A stretch of 64,000 nt of DNA from assembly GCF_020360975.1 (NCBI RefSeq), contig NW_025408671.1, positions 5,766,001-5,830,000 of the forward strand, read 5' to 3'. Under the pieces are notes generated by a model that worked only from the letters and a program-made list of their open reading frames with translations, searched no databases and was not told the DNA's origin. The position numbers and the translations under genes are program-made. Below, piece by piece: positions 34,336 through 44,078 of this stretch (position 1 is its first letter; each line of letters starts with the position of its first letter). Source of the stretch: Hirsutella rhossiliensis. Lineage: Eukaryota > Ascomycota > Sordariomycetes > Hypocreales > Ophiocordycipitaceae.

Positions 34336-37300
34336 AACTAGTCGAAATCGAACCTCTTCGTCAAAATCAGCAACAAGGGGTAAAAAGGGGGGGTTTTTAA
34401 GCAGACCTTCCGGACCGGGACGAGGATTCCTCGAAGAAACAACGTACGAGGAGGAATCGACCTACCTGCCAAGCGTGCAAAAAGCCCCATCGGCTAGAAG
34501 ACTGCTAGCAGGTCTTCGAGGAAAACCGACCCGAAGGAGTCAACCCTTCAAAGAGGCTACGAGAAATAGTACAACAATCTCTTAAGGAGGACCCCTCGTT
34601 GCAGAAGAAGATAGACGAAATTCGGGTTGCTAAGAAATAGCAACTAATAACGCCGCTGCCCTTATTCGAGCCGTAAATTCGAGGAAAAATCGTTGGTATA
34701 GCAAATCCGGCATTCGTCTTCCCCACGGATCAGCAAGACCAACCGTTAGGACCCTCCGACTATCCCCTACGAAAATCAGCTATCCTTAACTCTGGTGCGT
34801 CCCTCGATATATACAATACACTCTCACGATTCCGGTCCTTTAAGAAGGCACGAAAGGAATATCTTATTGCCGGGGAATCAACCGTACGGATAGAAGGATA
34901 CGGAAGGGTAAATTTCACGATGAAATTACCTAATAGATCTATACGAATTCTTCGAAGAAAAAGGGTAGCTTTTTGCCCTCGATTTTTAACGAGCCTGATT
35001 TCCTTCCGCCTTCTTCGTAAGGAAGGAATCTTCTGGGATACGACGTCTGAGCCTACGAGGCTAGTCTAGAAGAATCAGACCATTGGGCTCATCGAGGAGA
35101 AATTCGGTCAATTTATTCTCGAATTCCGACCTATCCTTAGGAAGGAACCTCTCGAGAAGTCAGCTTTCCCTGCTAGGAGGAATAGGTCTACCACAAAGGA
35201 CCCTCTTCCGGCAGCCCAAGGAGACGGTCTTCTTTGGCACGCACGACTTGGTCACCCGGGCCCCCTAGCTTTACATAAGCTAGGCCTACAACAAGGCGTA
35301 CGAATAAGGGGCCTAAAGACCGTCGAATGCGAATATTGCGGCCAAGGGAAGACCAGGAGACGAATTTCCAGACGAACGCCTATACGGCCGGACCAGCCGT
35401 GTGAGGAAATTTAGGTCGACTGGACCGACGTCTCTAGGGATCAGGAAAGCTTCGTCAGGGTAATGTTTTTCACAGACGCCTTTTTAGGGATGGTTTTCCC
35501 CTATTTCTTACGGACCTACCTAAGCAAGCATAACTGGTCTGCCCTCCGGGACTTCGTTAACTGGATGAAATCCCACTTTGGCTACGAGGTAAAGAAGATA
35601 CGGTCTAACGGAGAGCTATTTACGAAGGATATCTTAAATTGGCTTCGAAAAAGGGGCATTTTACCCCTCCCGTCAGCACCGAATACCCAGGCCCAGAACG
35701 GAGGGGCAGAAAGATCAGGGGGTGCTGTGATGGAAAGGGCCCGTACGATGAGACTTGCTGCAAAGCTTCCACACGACCTTTGGAGGGAAGTCGTTGAGAC
35801 CGCCTGTTACCTTCGGAACCGGACCCTAAGGGGCCCTAGGGGACCAAGGGACTATAGGGACCAAGAGACCCTTTTTAAGACCTAAGGAATAGACTAGAAA
35901 TCCCCCCTCGAGCTCTTTACGAAGAAGAGGGCCTCGCTAGCCCACCTTCGTGCCTACGGCTGCAAGGCATACGCAATGACTACCGATGCACAGCTAAAAA
36001 GGAAGAAGAAAAGAAAGCTTGATCCTAGAGCCTTTGTTGGTTACCTCGTTGGGTATAATTCTACGAATATCTTCCGGATCTGGATTCCTCTTCTACGGAA
36101 GGTTATTTCGACTAGGGATGTAATTTTCGACGAATCTAGCTTCTTCGACGGAAAGAAGGATCAACAACCCCTCTTACTCACACAACGTCAGCTAATTTAG
36201 AAGATCCAAATCCCCCCTTCCCAACAGTCTCAAGAAGAGGTCCTAGACGAGGAAACGGAAGAAGAAACCGACGTCGAAGCAGTCGAGGATAACGCCGACT
36301 TCGAAGAGGAAGCTGCTAGATCAAATGATCTAGACGAAGAAGGAGACTATAGGAAAGCGGTAGAGCTAGAATACGCCTACCTCCCTACGCCTCCTCTTAC
36401 GGAATAAGAAGAAGATCTAGAAGCAGTTTTTTCAGTTAGTCTTCCCGTCTCGAACCCTAAGGGGGTGGGAAAGGCACCTCTCTCGAAGGATTACCCGGCT
36501 GCCTTTTTATCCCTGCTTCGAGAAGCAAAGGAAGGTATAGGGCCCGATACGAAAGAAGACCAGTTTCTCCCCTATTTCGATCGTTTTTCCGACTTCTACC
36601 CAACGCTAATAGAAGACGGTTCCCACGGAGCGTTCACAGCAGGCCGGCTCTTCAAGCCACAGCTATCAGCAAGGAAGGTACACAAAAGAGACCTCACGGA
36701 CCCACCAGCAAACCAGAAGCAGCTAGAAAAACACCCCTTTAGAGACCAGTTTTTCCAGGCCCAGAAAGACCACCTAGCCTCACACGAAGAGATGGGGTCT
36801 TTCGAAGAGGTCCTCAAGGAAAAGGCAAGAGGAAAACAGGTCCTTGGCTGCAAGTGGGTTTTTATCTATAAGACTGATAAACACGGCTTCCTTTAAAAGT
36901 GCAAAGCCCGGCTAGTTGTCTGTGGGAATTAATAGGAAAAAGGGGATCTTCCTACTAGGGCAACTACCCTAGCAGGGATGTCTTTTCGGACCCTTATGGC
37001 TATAGCAGCAGAATTCGACCTCGAGCTCGAACAGATAGATGCAGTCAACGCCTTTGTTAACTGTCTACTCGAGGAAGAAGAAGAAGTTGTCTATATGCGC
37101 CTTCCACCAGGCTTCCAACAGCCAGGAAAGGTTCTACGGCTCAGGAAAGCTCTATACGGACTACGAAGATCACCCCTTCTTTGGCAACAGCATTTAACAG
37201 GTTCCCTCGAAGCCCTAGGCTTCAAGAAAGTCCCTTAGGAACCGTGTATAATGCAGAAGGGTAAAATCACGGTCTTCTTCTACGTCGATGACATTATCTA

Positions 37301-38333
37301 GGCCTACCCGAAAGAGGAAGAAGCTACTGCTAGGGAGGCTATACGAGGCCTGCAACAAAGGTATAAGATGACCAGGCTAGGGGAGCCAAAGTGGTTCCTA
37401 GGGATACGAATCCTTCGGAATAGGTCCCAACGGACTATCTAGCTTACCCAGGACGCCTATATCGATAAGGTCGCTTATAAATTCCTCCCTAATTCCCTCG
37501 ACAAGAAGCTTCCCTCTACGCCTATGTCAGACGAAGAGCTTTTACCTAATCCGTCCTTTCAAGCTAGGGAGCAAGAGAAACACCAATATCAACAGAAGGT
37601 AGGCTCCCTGCTTTTTTCAGCTATTTCTACTAGACCGGATATCTCTTTTACGGTCTCCCGGCTAGCTAGGCACAACCAGAATCCTAGCCCTAGGCATCAA
37701 GAAGCAGCAGACAGAGCTATCCTTTATCTCTATTCAACGAGATCACATAGTCTGCGCCTAGGAGGGCAGGGAAGGAAACAAGCTGCCGAAATCTTCCTCT
37801 ATTCGAGCGATTCGTCCTTTGCAGACAATTCCTTAGACAGAAAGAGCTCACAGGGGTATATTATGTCCCTTTTTAGAGGAACCATTGCTTAGAGAGCTTC
37901 GAAGCAGGCCACCGTTACGACTTCTAGTACGGAGGCAGAGCTACTAGCTCTTTCAGAAGCGTCAAAAGAAGCGATTTTCCTTAGCCGGCTATTAATATCT
38001 CTACGACTGCAAATTCCAACCCCATTAGCTATAGAATGCGATAACACGCAGACTATACGAATTCTTACGGAAAACAGCAAGTTGTCGACCCGGCTACGGC
38101 ATATCGATATCCACCAGCATTGGTTACGCCAAGAGGTCCAAAGGGGACTTATTTCCGTCCGTTAGGTTCCAACGGCATCAATGAAAGCCGACGGTCTTAC
38201 GAAGCCCCTGCCGAAGCAGAAGCTAGCTATCTTTTTACAGCAAATTGGGCTAGAAGACGTTCGAGAGAAGCTGTCCTTAGAAGCCCGCCTTGAGAGTCTA
38301 CGAGAGGAGCTAATGGCCCGTATGAGAAGGTGA
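34336..38333 (+). pseudogene. Copia B2 gag C-terminus and pol
   Basis: Zinc knuckle C-Q-A-C-K-K-P-H-R-L-E-D-C (34467-34505; CX2CX3HX4C). Protease box reads I-L-N-S-G-A-S at 34782-34802, with catalytic Asp changed to Asn. Integrase zinc region: H-A-R-L-G-H at about 35238 and C-E-Y-C-G-Q-G-K at about 35329-35352. Integrase core 35400-35880, including R-S-N-G-E-L-F and N-G-G-A-E-R. RT 36820-37290 with intact Y-V-D-D at 37281-37292. RNase H 37800-38080 (S-D-S-S-F-A-D, S-S-T-E-A-E). Ends with TGA at 38331-38333. More than a dozen TAA/TAG interrupt it, nearly all at Gln codons. The overlapping minus-strand ORFs at 34505, 36596, 37889, 38586 and 38677 are shadows. Confidence 0.9.
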
Positions 38334-38612
38334 CGTCTGCAGCCGAAGAAAAGGAAGAGGTTTTTCCCTTTAGAGGGCCCCCTATTTTGATTGGATTTTT
38401 CCCTTCTAAGAAGGCCCCCTTTCTTATAGGACTTTCCCCTCTTTAGGCCCCTTTTCCTTAAGTAGGTCTAAAAGAGCCCAGGGACCCGAAAGGGCCCCTG
38501 CTTTCCTCAAGTAAAGGGAGAAGTGCAGAGCTAAGAACCTCCTCTATACGCTCACTAGCCCGAAGCCGTATTAGCTATGCCCTTACTATAAGGGCAGGCC
38601 ATAGCTAGGGTG
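38334..38612 (+). other. Copia B2 3' untranslated region and polypurine tract
   Basis: No coding content. Two GGCCCCCT-type words separated by about 50 bp occur at 38377 and 38425. The tract ending CTAGGGTG abuts the 3' LTR at 38613 and would prime plus-strand DNA synthesis. Confidence 0.65.
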
Positions 38613-39068
38613 TGTCGAAGCGTGGCCTGATTTCGCAGTTCTCGAAGATATCCCTTGGCAAGAGGGACCAAGGAAGCTAGAAACACCCGGTGTGGAAGAA
38701 GGAGCCGAGAAGAGGTGCAGAAAGGAGGGTGGGGGCATAAGGGAAAGCATAAAGTGGCGAGAGATAAGACGGATATGCCGGAAACGGCTGCAAAGGAAGG
38801 AAAAAACCGGCAAAAAGCTCGATAGTTAAAAGGACATCAGTGGCTTCTTTAAGCAGGATCTTCTTTGTTAATTGAGATGCCAGACGGGTATAAATAGGGG
38901 CGTTGGATAGAGGAAAGAAGGACAATCAAGGCAATACAACAATCACTCCCCTACCGCAATTGCTTCCCCCGCAAGATTCAAACATCTCTGCCCTGCCTGT
39001 CCGACCCCTTACTTCTACTTTCACCTTCGTGTATTTTATACGCCCTTCTCGCATCTCTCTTCGCGAGA
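38613..39068 (+). repeat. Copia B2 3' LTR
   Basis: 456 bp; nearly identical to the 5' LTR except for a 2-bp loss in TGTC(GC)GAAG near its start and a few transitions, which indicates recent insertion. Confidence 0.9.
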
Positions 39069-39073
39069 ATACT

Positions 39074-40131
39074 AGCTAGAATTAACTCTGTAAAATCGCA
39101 GTTTAGAAATAAATTAACGTTAGGGTATTCGATATAGTTAGAATCGAACCCTTCCGGCTTCTTAGGTAATTCTACTACTATTTTACTAGTAGTAGGAATA
39201 GGATCGTTATTTAGAGACTCTTCTTCTATAGAGGGCGAGGGACTTTTATCTCTAGGTTCTCTAGTAGCTTCCTCTATAGGGATATAGCTTTCTAGCTTAT
39301 CTTTATTTAGAATAGAATTAAAATCAAAGGTATTATTACTACTAGAGATTTCTAGATTTTTTATAAATTTATTTTCTAGTATAGTAATATCTCTAGAGAT
39401 AGTAATCTTTCTCTTAGAAAAGTCCTAGATTTTATATGCATTTTCTAAATAGCCTACTATTATTCCCTTAAAAGCTCTATTATCTAGCTTATCTTTAGGG
39501 TCTTTATTTTTATAATATATAAGGCTTCCGAAGGTCTTAATTTTATTTAAGGCCTCGAAGGGTAGTATTATATTATCCTCTTTTCTATAGGACTTTTAAA
39601 TCCTATCGCAGAATGCGGTGATCTATTATATAAATAGGTAGCTGTTAAAACAGCTTCTCCCTATAGGTATTTAGGAAGCCTAGCAGTAAATAAAAGAGCT
39701 CGTACTTTTTCTAATATTGTACGATTTATTCTTTCTATTCTACCGTTAGATTTAGGCGTCCTAGGAGGACTAGAATTAAAGGTAATTCCTTCCTTTTCGC
39801 AGTAGAGCTTTATTTTATATATAAATTCTTTAGCATTATCAGAAAATGCTTCTCTAATCCTAGTATTTTTAGGGTTATTTTCTACCCTATTTTTAAATTC
39901 TAGGAACCTATCTAAAGCTTCCCTTTCTTCGAAGAAGGTATATTTCTAGATATCGGGTTCCTACGTCTAGGAAAGAAATATAATAGTGATATTTATTATA
40001 AGTAGGCACTTTAATTGGCCCCTAAATATCTAATACTATTTTTTCTAAATAGGAATAAGACTTATACGAGGGTTGTTTATTAACCCTATTCGTTGCTTTA
40101 GCTCTAATATATATTTCGCACTGCCTTATAT
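39074..40131 (-). pseudogene. Copia C1 integrase part
   Basis: Aligns with C2 59546-60590 on the minus strand: integrase core with K-E-F-I-Y-K-I-K and a C-E-K-E-G-I-T-F region near 39790, the R-I-N-R-T box near 39720 and the C-terminal integrase region to 39430. The zinc-binding start of integrase has been removed by the ~355-bp deletion at 40131. A TAA/TAG background remains. Confidence 0.75.
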
Positions 40132-40139
40132 AGGAACTT

Positions 40140-41402
40140 AAATACTAAGTCCCCCTTTCCTTTTACTAATATAAAGGAAGCTTTTCCCTAGCAAACTTTA
40201 GACTTAATTTCTTTATAGTTAATAAGGAAATTCTTATTAGATACTATATGCCTAGTAGCTCCGGTATTATATATAAAATCAAAGATCCTTTTATTCTTAT
40301 AACTAGGAAATCCTCCTTCTCTTGCCTTTAAGACTAATTCCTTTATTCTAGGAATCGAGGCTTTTAGAGGTCCTAAAAGAGAGTCTTTATTAGCTTCTAC
40401 TATAGGGGTAATTATAGAGGTTAAAATTACCTCTAAATCCTTAGACGTATGCATAGGGGTCGGGGCCCTAGAGAGGTCTATAAGGTCGATATCTAGGTCT
40501 ATATTTTCTTCTTGCGAAGCTATATTTAAGACCTTATTACTATCTTCCGAATCGGACTCTAGCTCGGTAATTCGAGCCTTCCTTCTTTATTAGTAGTAGG
40601 AATACTAATAGAAGGATTTCTTTCTAGAAGAAGAAGAAGAAGAAGATTTTCTCTTCTTAGAAATTCGAGTCCTATCGTCCTTTTTTCCTTTATTTAATAC
40701 CTAATAAGCGGGAGCCTTATTCGGGTGTAATTTATAGCAATTTACTATAAAATGCCCTGGTTTTTTGCATTCCTTATAATAAGGAGTATCTATAGAATTT
40801 CTATGGGATTTCCAAGGCTTCCTTCGTATTAGGAAGGCTTTCTCCGAAGATTCGTCTATATCCTCTATTCTTCTAGCTTCGTCTAAAAGACTAGCTGTAA
40901 GGGTTTCGAGGGTAAACGCCGTAGAATTATGCCTAAGGCTCTGCGTAATATTTATAATATAGCTTCTAAATTCCTTATTAAGGCAATTAAGAATCCATGC
41001 TATAAGAATAACTTCTGGAATTTCTATATTATGGGATTTTAAATCCTCGTAGATTTCCTTTACCTTATAAAGGTATTTCTCTAAATCAGAGTCCGAGGGA
41101 CTAAGATTAAAGAGCTGCTTAATAAGCAGATAATTCGACGAAAAGTTCGACGGATTATATAGCTTTTTAAGCTCATCCTATGCTTCTTTAGCATTTTTTA
41201 GATGCCGAATTTATATTAAGGGACTATCTTCGACTCGAAGGAATATTATAGATAAAGCCTCCGTAGTCTATATATAATTTGCTTGCTCTAGAGCAGCAAT
41301 AAGCTTTTCTTTTATAAGGATAGCTTCTATCCTCGTAGTCTATAAGGTATAATTTGAATTTCCCTTAAGTCTAGTAAATTCGTATTCTTTCTATCCACCC
41401 AT
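40140..41402 (-). pseudogene. Copia C1 gag and protease
   Basis: Minus strand from about 41402: M-G-G-[W]-K-E-Y-E-F-T-R-L-K-G, then a gag core. The zinc knuckle at about 40765-40805 reads Y-K-E-C-K-K-P-G-H-F-I-V-N-C (first Cys decayed). A Ser/Arg-rich stretch (40610-40660) and an acidic segment follow. Protease box F-I-Y-N-T-G-A-T-R-H-I at about 40245-40280 has Asn for the catalytic Asp. The 88-codon open stretch at 40188-40454 is the part just before and including the protease box. Downstream the frame runs into the deletion at 40131. Confidence 0.8.
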
Positions 41403-41575
41403 TTTATATAAATTCGGTATTATTTCGTTCGTAGGGATCGAGAAGTCTAGACGGGAGTTTAAGAGCGTAGGAAGGTAAAAGAAGTCGGGGGGAATTTCGA
41501 AAGGAATTTTAATTGAATATTTCGACGAGGAATTTCAAAGGTATAAGTAGTTGATTTCCCGGCTTAAAAGGAGCA

Positions 41576-41591
41576 AGCCGGGCTCATAACC
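41576..41591 (-). other. Copia C1 primer-binding site (half tRNA-iMet)
   Basis: Minus strand GGTTATGAGCCCGGCT directly after the 5' LTR, unmutated. Confidence 0.75.
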
Positions 41592-42159
41592 TCTTAAGGT
41601 ATATAAGCAAAAGCGGAATTTTGGGAAATCAAGGAATCACGTAAGACTACGTGATAGAGGGGAAGAAGGAGTATAAGGTAGGATTTTTAACGGAATTTAT
41701 TAGTAGTGTATTAGTGTGTAGAAGAGGTATTAAAGTTAATGATTCTCTATCTATCTACTAGCGGACATGCTGTCTTATATAGACAATTGTAGCTGAACGG
41801 AAGAACCTTTCGGGACCAGATTTAGGCTGCCGTATAGCCCTGAGACTAGGGAATTCCGTGATATCTCGAGTAAATCTGGAAGTGTCTTGGTTCCACTGAT
41901 ATTCGTGTTTAGAGGAGGTTGGTCGTGCCGGTGTTCTTAAGAGGTCTTAGCTAGCATTCCAAGCTAGCTCTGTTCCTTCGATTCCCGATTGTACGATAAC
42001 CGGCAACCCGTTTAATGCATAATAACATGCAAAATGACGAGCGATTCTTGCTCTATAAGATGAGACTTTGTCTATAATTAATATACTACTTATTAGCTTA
42101 TATAATCGGGAGAGTATATTATAGCTGCTTTATTTATAATAGGAACACCGTTCCTTACA
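41592..42159 (-). repeat. Copia C1 5' LTR
   Basis: 568 bp; minus strand starts TGTAAGGAACGG at 42159 and ends CCTTAAGA at 41592. Confidence 0.9.
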
Positions 42160-42164
42160 CTACC

Positions 42165-43891
42165 TAGCCTTCCTCTTACTCTACTTATTATATAGTTCCT
42201 ATAAAGATAGAGGTAAGGACTTCTTAGGCCGAGTATAAAGCTCGTACGCTTAGTCTAACGCTTATAGAACTATTATTATAGCGGACCTACTATTATATAG
42301 GCCTAAACTATAGCTTCTTTTAGTATAAAACTAAGTATAACTCTATATATAATAACTAGAGTTTCCTAAGGATTAAGGGAAACTCTAGTTAAGGGATTAT
42401 ATAGGCTACGATAAGCTTATAGTAACTATTAACCTTTATAGCTAGCTATATAATACCCTTAATTACTATACTTTTTATTACGCCTAAGGCGCCCTTTACT
42501 TACCTTAGGGCGATATTCTCTACTAGTACTTATATCTCTCGCGTAAGCGCCTTATTAAGTATAGCGTAGTACTAATAGCCCTTATTTATAAAGGCGGCGA
42601 TAGGTAAGGAGTTATTAATTATAACCTATATTAAAGTAAGCTCCTCTTTTATATAGGCGGATAATTCCTCTTTCTCCTTTACTAGTACTAGTAATTAAGG
42701 CTCTAGAGCCCGTTTTTACTCTAGAGCTATACTTTTTCCTTTAGGCCTAAGGGCGCGGAGTCCTCTTTATCGTCTAAGGTAAGGAGCGGTTCTATCTTCG
42801 CTACTTAAACTACTATAGGCCGTTTAGCTAAAAAGAAGACGTATTTTAATATAAAGTATATAAACGCGCTATAACGTAAGTAGCGGCTATTAGCCTTTCT
42901 TTTCCTAATTTCCTTACTTATTACTTACTTCGCCCGCTACTTAGAGTATAGGATAGTATAAAGGATATTCGATAACGACTTCCTACCGCGTTTAGCTCGG
43001 TCTATATAGGTAGCCGATATTAAGGTATCCTTATTAGTATCGATAGTTAGCTATTCCTCTTATAGAGGGGCGGTAATCCTATTACCGCTATTTAGTATAC
43101 GCTTATAAAGCTTTTAAAAATATAGTATCTACTTATAGCCTTATACTACCTTTATTAACTAGCTTATATACTCGCCGTAGTTAGTAAGTATAATTATAAG
43201 GATAAGTAGCTCTTATAGAGCTAGCGTAATTAAGTTCTATAACTATATAAGCTTCGCGCTATCTTCCTATACTATAGTTCCCGCCGCTTATAAGAGCGTT
43301 TCTTTAAAGTTAAGGAGGAATTTACTAAAGGTCTACCCGTCCCTTTACCTAAGGGTCTATAGCTTATCCTATACCTTCTCTTACTCTTATACGTTGCCGA
43401 ACGTATATATAAGGTATTAAAAGAAGTCTTATAGGTCGCGTTTACCCCTAGGGCCGCCCTTATCCTAGAATCTAGAGACCCGCCGTATTTAAGGCTCTAG
43501 TAGCGTATAGAAGAGCGAATACTACGCTATATCGCGATAGCTATTTAGGCCCTATTTCTTATCTATTATAAACTTCGTTTATAGCCGGCTAAGGAAGAAG
43601 TAAAAGGACTTAAGCTTACCGTCCTAAGTCGGCTAAAAAAGCAGCTTCTATATTAATAGTACCGCTACTATAACCGGTATTACGGAGGTCGTAGGGGTTA
43701 ACGCTAGTCTTATAGACGGCTCCCTTAGTATAGCGAGAACCTTATTTATCTCGCTAGCTATTACGCTTTTAATCGCTTTTAGGATAGCTACGATACTTCC
43801 TATCCGCTTAAGGGGTAGCGGGGTACTCCCTTAAGGAAGCGGTACCCTTTCTAAGGAGATATCTATTAGATCTATTAGTTAATAGCTTATA
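42165..43891 (-). pseudogene. Gypsy D gag and start of protease region
   Basis: On the minus strand at about 43450-43050: D-F-F-[x]-Y-L-I-Y-T-F-G-N-V, then D-K-L-[x]-T-L-R-[Q]-R-D-G-[Q]-T-F-S-K-F-L-L-N-F-K-E-T-L-L, the capsid motif of gypsy gag (compare L-R-Q-G-x-x-S-F-A-E-Y-L-x-E-F). The leader and gag N-terminus lie between 43891 and 43500. The part 42950-42165 should hold the zinc knuckle and protease, but I cannot place their motifs. Stops are frequent. GC is higher here than in the LINE around it. Confidence 0.65.
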
Positions 43892-44078
43892 CTATTATAG
43901 AGTAGGCAGAGGTATATATATAGGTGCTATTTATAGGATAATATTAATAAGCTATATAGAGCTCTTTTATATATAGCTAGCCTATATATATATATATAGG
44001 ATCCGGCCCTCTATATATAACTATATAGCTTAGGCTATAGCCTAAGCCTATAACCTATAATAGTTAAAGACTCTTATA
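43892..44078 (-). repeat. Gypsy D 5' LTR
   Basis: 187-bp partner of 18982-19170, with TA run at about 43983-43999 and the word GGATCCGGCC conserved. Followed by target duplication ATAG and LINE1. Confidence 0.8.

Larger units (their letters stand above)
32963..39068 (+). mobile_element. Copia B2: youngest element, lightly RIPped, gag deletion
   Basis: LTRs 32963-33420 (458 bp) and 38613-39068 (456 bp), target duplication ATACT (32958-32962, 39069-39073), inserted in the pol of C1; C2 shows the uninterrupted target at about 60595. CpA and TpG are common here, unlike almost all of the window, so the element is recent or escaped most RIP. Its LTR ends TGTCGCGAAG and CTTCGCGAGA are inverted repeats. 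It lacks ~150 bp of gag linker and ~28 bp of LTR sequence present in B1 and B3. Confidence 0.93.
30369..42159 (-). mobile_element. Copia C1, lightly RIPped, interrupted by copia B2, with internal deletion
   Basis: Identical-length 568-bp LTRs (30369-30936 and 41592-42159) and target duplication CTACC (30364-30368, 42160-42164). The minus-strand element is interrupted by B2 at 32963-39068. Without B2 it is about 5.68 kb, roughly 360 bp shorter than C2, because C2 bases 59189-59545 are missing at about 40131. LTRs differ mainly by G/A and C/T changes, with more RIP in the 5' LTR (41592-42159) than in the 3' LTR. Confidence 0.9.
18982..44078 (-). mobile_element. Gypsy D: chromovirus with ~188-bp LTRs, interrupted by copia A and C1
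   Basis: Short LTRs at 18982-19170 and 43892-44078 with probable target duplication ATAG (18978-18981, 44079-44082); LINE sequence is continuous across this point in LINE2 at about 54050. Reading on the minus strand: LTR, gag (43050-43560), RT (29300-30300), integrase (21400-22500), chromodomain (20780-21000), then a 1.5-kb GC-rich region, purine tract (AAGGGAGGGCA, minus, about 19173-19184) and LTR. Without the nested elements D is about 7.0 kb. Gypsy order (RT before integrase) and the chromodomain are both visible. Confidence 0.85.

Noticed and set aside
34383..34404. GGGGGGGTTTTTAAG as a programmed frameshift site between gag and pol of B2
   Set aside because: The frame change already occurs upstream at the linker deletion; the text on both sides of the run is in the same frame.
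34505..34726. 73-codon minus-strand ORF
   Set aside because: Antisense shadow of the gag C-terminus and protease region of B2.
35083..35268. 61-codon plus-strand ORF
   Set aside because: Wrong frame relative to the integrase zinc region H-A-R-L-G-H of B2, which lies in the neighbouring frame.
36596..36853. 85-codon minus-strand ORF
   Set aside because: Shadow of the RT N-terminal part of B2 pol.
37889..38080. 63-codon minus-strand ORF
   Set aside because: Shadow of B2 RNase H.
38586..38925. Two overlapping minus-strand ORFs of 75 and 82 codons
   Set aside because: They lie in the B2 3' LTR; no family resemblance, and LTRs do not code here.
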